From SZAS-103 sp038216155 (GTDB lineage: Bacteria > Pseudomonadota > Gammaproteobacteria > Xanthomonadales > Xanthomonadaceae), in the NCBI GenBank assembly GCA_038216155.1, contig JBBQQH010000080.1:1-9591 (forward strand): a DNA stretch of 9,591 nt, written 5' to 3'. The notes under the pieces are model-generated. The model ran no database searches, was not told where the DNA came from, and saw only the letters and a program-made list of their open reading frames with translations. Positions 6,629-9,591 of the stretch are shown in pieces (the stretch's first letter is position 1; every line of letters starts with the position of its first letter). Position numbers and translations under genes: made by a program.

Positions 6629-8302
6629 ATGAACCGAGTGCTCGCGCCTACCATCGCCCTGCTGCTTGCCGCGCCGGTGTTGGCGCACCCACCTCCGCAG
6701 ACCTCAGCGCAGTTCGATCCGCAACGGCTGTCGGCGATGGTCAAGGTGCTGTCATCGGATGCGTTCGAAGGCCGCGGTCCGGCGACCGAAGGCGAGAAAA
6801 AGACGCTGTCCTACGTGATCGAGCAGATGCAGCTGGCCGGCCTGCAACCCGGCGGTGAACTGGTCGATGGCAAGCGCGTGTGGACGCAACCGGTGCCGCT
6901 GCTGCGGGCGCAGATCGTTGGCGCGCCAAAGCTATCGTTCACAATTGGCGGCAAGCATCAATCACTGACGCAGGGCGATCAGATCGCCGTGCGCGCGGCG
7001 ATGGACGGAGCGCAAAGCGTGGCCATCCACGACGCGCCCCTGGTGTTCCTCGGCTATGGCGTGAAGGCGCCCGAGCGCAACTGGGACGACTTCAAGGGCA
7101 TTGACCTGCACGGCAAGGTCGGCATCGTGCTGGTCAACGATCCGGATTTTGAAACCGGCCGCGGCGATTTCGGTGGCAAGGCGATGACCTACTACGGGCG
7201 CTGGACCTACCAGTACGAAGAAGCCGCACGGCAAGGTGCATTAGGCCTGCTGGTGATTCACGAAACCGCGCCGGCATCTTACGGCTGGGCGACGGTGAAG
7301 AATTCCAACACCATCGCGATGTTCGACATCGTGCGCGAGCATCCGACGCAAGAGCACCCGCAGCTCGAGGGCTGGATCCAGCGCGACGCAACCGTGGAGT
7401 TATTCAGGCGAGCCGGCCTCGATTTCGACGCGCTCAAGCGCCAGGCGCAGACGCGCGCGTTCAAGCCGGTGCTGCTGAAAAATGCCGGTTTCTCTGCTGA
7501 TTACGCGGTGGATACGAAGGTGATCACGTCGTACAACGTGGCCGGTCGGATTGAAGGTAGCCAACACCCGGATGAAACCGTGATCTACAGCGCGCACTGG
7601 GATCATCTCGGCGTCGGCGCGCCCGATGCCAGCGGCGATCGCATCTACAACGGGGCGGTCGACAACGCCACCGGCACGGCGGCACTGATCGAACTGGGAC
7701 GCGCTTTCGCGAAGGCTCCGCAACCGCGGCGCTCGGTGGTTTTTCTCAACGTGACGGCCGAGGAAAAGGGCTTGATGGGATCGGAGTATTACGCCAACAA
7801 TCCGCTGTATCCGCTGGCGACCACGGTCGCCGACATCAACATGGATGCGCTCAATCCCAGTGGTCCGGCGAAGGATTTCAACATCTCCGGCAATGCCAAG
7901 CTCGACTTGCTGGATGAGCTGATCGCCGATGCCAAAGCGATGGACATGCGCTTCACGTCCGACCCGTTGCCGCAGGCTGGACACTTTTTTCGCTCGGATC
8001 ATTTCTCCTTTGCCAAGCAGGGCGTGCCTGCAATTTCATTCGGTTCGGGTAATGACTGGGTCGATGGTGGTGTCGAGGCCGGCACAACGGCGAGCAAGGA
8101 GTATGTGAGCAAGCACTACCATCAGCCGTCGGACGAGTGGCAGGCCAATTGGAGCTTCACCGGCATCGCCCGCGACCTCGGCCTGCTGTACCAGTTGGGT
8201 TCGGAGCTGGCCAATTCCGATCGCTGGCCGAACTGGGCAAACGACTCAGAGTTTCGCGCCAAGCGCGATGAGACTGCCGGCCAACGCGCCAACAAGCGCT
8301 GA
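6629..8302 (+). CDS. Exported M28-family zinc metallopeptidase (aminopeptidase) with PA domain
   Basis: This 557-residue protein is predicted to be a secreted or periplasmic co-catalytic di-zinc exopeptidase that removes N-terminal residues from peptides. A signal peptide is clear (residues 1-19, MNRVLAPTIALLLAAPVLA, then HPPPQ). A protease-associated (PA) insert spans about 130-270 (APLVFLGYGVKAPERNWDDF, then HGKVGIVLVNDP). The M28 catalytic set is visible: H323 and D325 in SAHWDHLG, D345 in GAVDNATGTA, E378/E379 in TAEEKGLMGSEYY, D406 in INMDALNP and H498 in HYHQPSDEW. The ATG at 6629 is chosen over the in-frame TTG at 6557 because the signal peptide then begins directly and AGGA lies 9 nt upstream. 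It appears to be a single-gene unit. Substrate preference cannot be read. Confidence 0.94.
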   Translation: MNRVLAPTIALLLAAPVLAHPPPQTSAQFDPQRLSAMVKVLSSDAFEGRGPATEGEKKTLSYVIEQMQLAGLQPGGELVDGKRVWTQPVPLLRAQIVGAPKLSFTIGGKHQSLTQGDQIAVRAAMDGAQSVAIHDAPLVFLGYGVKAPERNWDDFKGIDLHGKVGIVLVNDPDFETGRGDFGGKAMTYYGRWTYQYEEAARQGALGLLVIHETAPASYGWATVKNSNTIAMFDIVREHPTQEHPQLEGWIQRDATVELFRRAGLDFDALKRQAQTRAFKPVLLKNAGFSADYAVDTKVITSYNVAGRIEGSQHPDETVIYSAHWDHLGVGAPDASGDRIYNGAVDNATGTAALIELGRAFAKAPQPRRSVVFLNVTAEEKGLMGSEYYANNPLYPLATTVADINMDALNPSGPAKDFNISGNAKLDLLDELIADAKAMDMRFTSDPLPQAGHFFRSDHFSFAKQGVPAISFGSGNDWVDGGVEAGTTASKEYVSKHYHQPSDEWQANWSFTGIARDLGLLYQLGSELANSDRWPNWANDSEFRAKRDETAGQRANKR

Positions 8303-8525
8303 CGGCTGGCAGGGGTGACGGCGGTGGCAGTGCGGCATGACCGGTTGCCGACGCTACTGATGCATCGATCGCTTTAAAGGCTACGTCCAGGCCTGCTGCG
8401 TTCAAGGCAGCGAGTGCTGGATTTGATTCGGGATGACTGATGGCAGGGCAGGACTTCCGGCACATGGATGGCTTTAATTGGTGTTGTAGATTACCAGCAC
8501 ACCAATTCACAAAGAGGAAGACGCC
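8303..8525. other. Non-coding stretch between the M28 peptidase gene and the next reading frame
   Basis: This holds 223 bp without a convincing gene. A minus-strand open frame across it (to 8157) lacks a ribosome site and family resemblance. The only clear structure is the inverted repeat at 8476-8507. I see no intrinsic terminator for the peptidase gene, only a weak 5-bp GCTGC/GCAGC hairpin near 8395-8412. Confidence 0.5.
8476..8507. repeat. Perfect 9-bp inverted repeat upstream of the 8526 reading frame
   Basis: AATTGGTGT (8476-8484), 14-nt spacer, ACACCAATT (8499-8507). The right arm ends 5 nt before the ribosome-binding site AGAGGAA (8513-8519). Its AT-richness stands out from the GC-rich surroundings. 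It could be an operator for a dimeric regulator or a leader stem-loop. A weak TAGATT (8487-8492) lies in the spacer. Confidence 0.55.
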
Positions 8526-8720
8526 ATGACCCGCCAGACCACAACCCAGCCCGCTACCGCAACTGCACAGACCGAAAGCCGCGATCGCCGGGTCGAGATG
8601 CAGCCTCGTCAGTCCCGAGTGTCATTCGACTACGATCCGGGCCACGGCCGACGCAGCGGCTACACCGGTGCCCGGCGCTATTCCGATATGCCGGGTCGTG
8701 CCTTGTTTCATTGCGGCTGA
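8526..8720 (+). CDS. Short hypothetical protein, possibly the 5' part of a frameshifted gene
   Basis: I do not recognise this 64-residue product. It opens with MTRQTTTQPATATAQTES, a Thr/Gln/Ala-rich and probably disordered segment, continues Arg-rich (SRDRRVEMQPRQSRVSFDY) and ends SDMPGRALFHCG. No membrane segment or signal peptide is seen. The start is well supported: AGAGGAA lies 6 nt before the ATG, and codons use mostly G or C in third position. The frame stops at 8718-8720, just where an equally coding-like frame opens one base back and runs to 8866, so the two may be halves of one protein of about 113 residues. The upstream inverted repeat (8476-8507) suggests its own control region. 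It is cotranscribed, by position, with the FrnE-like gene starting at 8903. Confidence 0.5.
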   Translation: MTRQTTTQPATATAQTESRDRRVEMQPRQSRVSFDYDPGHGRRSGYTGARRYSDMPGRALFHCG

Positions 8721-8866
8721 CCGCGACGGAGATCGATTGGCTCGACCGCTATCGCCCCGACCTGTCGGCAGCACGCGCTCGCCACGCGCTGCTCTGGAGC
8801 AAGGGTCGACCAGTCTCAGGGCCGCGGCGATTGAACCGCGTGCCGATCGACCGCATCTACCTGTAA
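8711..8866 (+). CDS. Coding-like frame, probable 3' part of the 8526 gene after a frameshift
   Basis: This frame lies one base back from that of the 8526 gene and is open well before 8711. From there it reads RLTATEIDWLDRYRPDLSAA, then RHALLWSKG and ends in a basic tail with PIDRIYL and TAA. The segment is amphipathic with high G/C in third positions, like a real protein and unlike the neighbouring off-frame text. RLTATEIDWLDRYRPDLSAA faintly recalls the C-terminal helices of ribbon-helix-helix proteins, but I would not assign that. The only nearby start in frame is the TTG at 8711, with no good ribosome site, so an independent gene of 51 codons is less likely than a frameshifted continuation. 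It ends 36 bp before the next gene. Confidence 0.35.
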   Translation: MRLTATEIDWLDRYRPDLSAARARHALLWSKGRPVSGPRRLNRVPIDRIYL

Positions 8867-8902
8867 GGGCCGCGACTGCCGGCTCGGCAGACGAGGTGTT
8901 CG

Positions 8903-9591
8903 ATGACCGCAATGAATGACGCCGTCCAGTTGGACACAACCGATTCGACCGAGCCGGTGCGGCAAGCAAGCGAATTGCTACCCTCGCTTCGCATCGATTT
9001 TGTTTCTGACGTTTCCTGCCCGTGGTGCCCGATTGGACTGATCGCGTTGCAGCAGGCGCTGGATCGGCTCGACGGGAAGCTGCAGGCGCAGATCCATATC
9101 CAGCCGTTCGAACTCAATCCGCAGATGGCGCCGGAAGGCGAGGACAGCGCCGAACATCTGCGCCGCAAGTACGGCTCTACGCCGGAACAACTCACACGCA
9201 ATTTCGAGGCGATCCGTGCGCGCGGTGCGGCGCTGGGTTTTACTTTTAATCGTCGCGAACGCGTTTACAACACCTTTGATGCGCATCGTTTGCTGCACTG
9301 GGCCGGGATGGAAAATCCAGCGCGCGAGTTGGCGCTCAAGCAGGTGTTGCTGCGCGCGTATTTCACCGACGGATTGGACGTGTCCGATGTTGTCGTGCTG
9401 GCGCGTCTCGCTGGCGAGGCTGGCCTCGATGCGCAGCGCGCGGCAGAAATCCTGGCATCGGATGAGTTCGCCACCGATGTGCGTGAACGCGAACAGCATT
9501 TTCTGTCGATGGGTGTGAACTCGGTGCCGGCGATCATCATCAACCAGCAACATCTGATTTCTGGCGGGCAGCCGGTGGAAGTGTTTGAGCA
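8903..9591 (+). CDS. DsbA-family / FrnE-like thiol oxidoreductase (3' end cut by window)
   Basis: This is a thioredoxin-fold oxidoreductase of the FrnE/2-hydroxychromene-2-carboxylate isomerase-like DsbA group, probably cytoplasmic because it lacks a signal peptide. About 229 residues are visible and only the extreme C-terminus is missing, judging by the family's usual 215-240. After a polar N-terminal extension of about 30 residues comes the first strand (LRIDFVSDVS) and the active site C39-P-W-C42, typical of FrnE. QPFELNPQMAPEG, the helical insert (NTFDAHRLLHWA) and the cis-proline motif VPA (P209) before IIINQQHLISGGQP also fit. The ATG at 8903 has GAGG 6 nt upstream; a second in-frame ATG at 8912 has none. 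It likely makes or reduces disulfides under oxidative stress; the partner is unknown. It follows the 8526-8866 reading frames in a likely operon. Confidence 0.92.
   Translation, partial: MTAMNDAVQLDTTDSTEPVRQASELLPSLRIDFVSDVSCPWCPIGLIALQQALDRLDGKLQAQIHIQPFELNPQMAPEGEDSAEHLRRKYGSTPEQLTRNFEAIRARGAALGFTFNRRERVYNTFDAHRLLHWAGMENPARELALKQVLLRAYFTDGLDVSDVVVLARLAGEAGLDAQRAAEILASDEFATDVREREQHFLSMGVNSVPAIIINQQHLISGGQPVEVFE

Noticed and set aside
8157..8510. 117-codon minus-strand open frame across the gap after the peptidase gene
   Set aside because: It overlaps the peptidase gene end, has no ribosome site and has low-complexity Ala/Pro/Ser composition without family likeness.
8668..8919. 83-codon third frame overlapping the 8526 gene and the FrnE-like start
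   Set aside because: It runs across two other coding-like frames and into the FrnE-like gene, with no ribosome site before its ATG.

Overview
The window is GC-rich chromosomal DNA from a gammaproteobacterium. The homodimer-type aceE, the MsrB with its relocated second cysteine, and the DUF3297, CsbD and M28 protein sequences together resemble Lysobacterales (Xanthomonadales), perhaps Rhodanobacteraceae. This placement comes from remembered protein similarity and was not computed. I see no phage, transposon, CRISPR array, tRNA or rRNA. The region reads as ordinary core and accessory housekeeping DNA rather than an island.

Layout, left to right. (1) The 3' half of aceE (pyruvate dehydrogenase E1) runs in from the left edge and ends at 1298. 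It faces a minus-strand flavodoxin-fold NAD(P)H/FMN oxidoreductase (1438-2055), and the gap between them holds a long inverted repeat built from GCGATCGC octamers. (2) Diverging from the flavoprotein is a six-helix voltage-gated K+ channel (2204-2965), followed by a small CsbD-family stress protein (3064-3252) with a sigma-S-like -10 box, a leader hairpin and a strong intrinsic terminator. (3) A minus-strand DUF3297 protein (3365-3619) diverges from an exported four-EF-hand calcium-binding protein (3802-4266). (4) A stand-alone 1-pyrroline-5-carboxylate dehydrogenase (4369-6000) converges, with only 15 bp between, on a minus-strand msrB that starts with TTG (6016-6483). (5) Diverging from msrB is an exported M28-type zinc metallopeptidase (6629-8302). 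(6) After a 223-bp non-coding stretch carrying a 9-bp inverted repeat comes a short unrecognised reading frame (8526-8720). Its apparent continuation lies in another frame (to 8866). A DsbA/FrnE-type CPWC oxidoreductase follows and runs off the right edge.

Several genes have redox or stress roles (flavin reductase, CsbD protein, MsrB, FrnE-like thiol oxidoreductase), but they sit in separate short transcription units on alternating strands, so I do not propose one pathway. I found no convincing undescribed multi-gene system. The points most worth checking are the split reading frame at 8526-8866 and several inverted repeats placed at gene starts.
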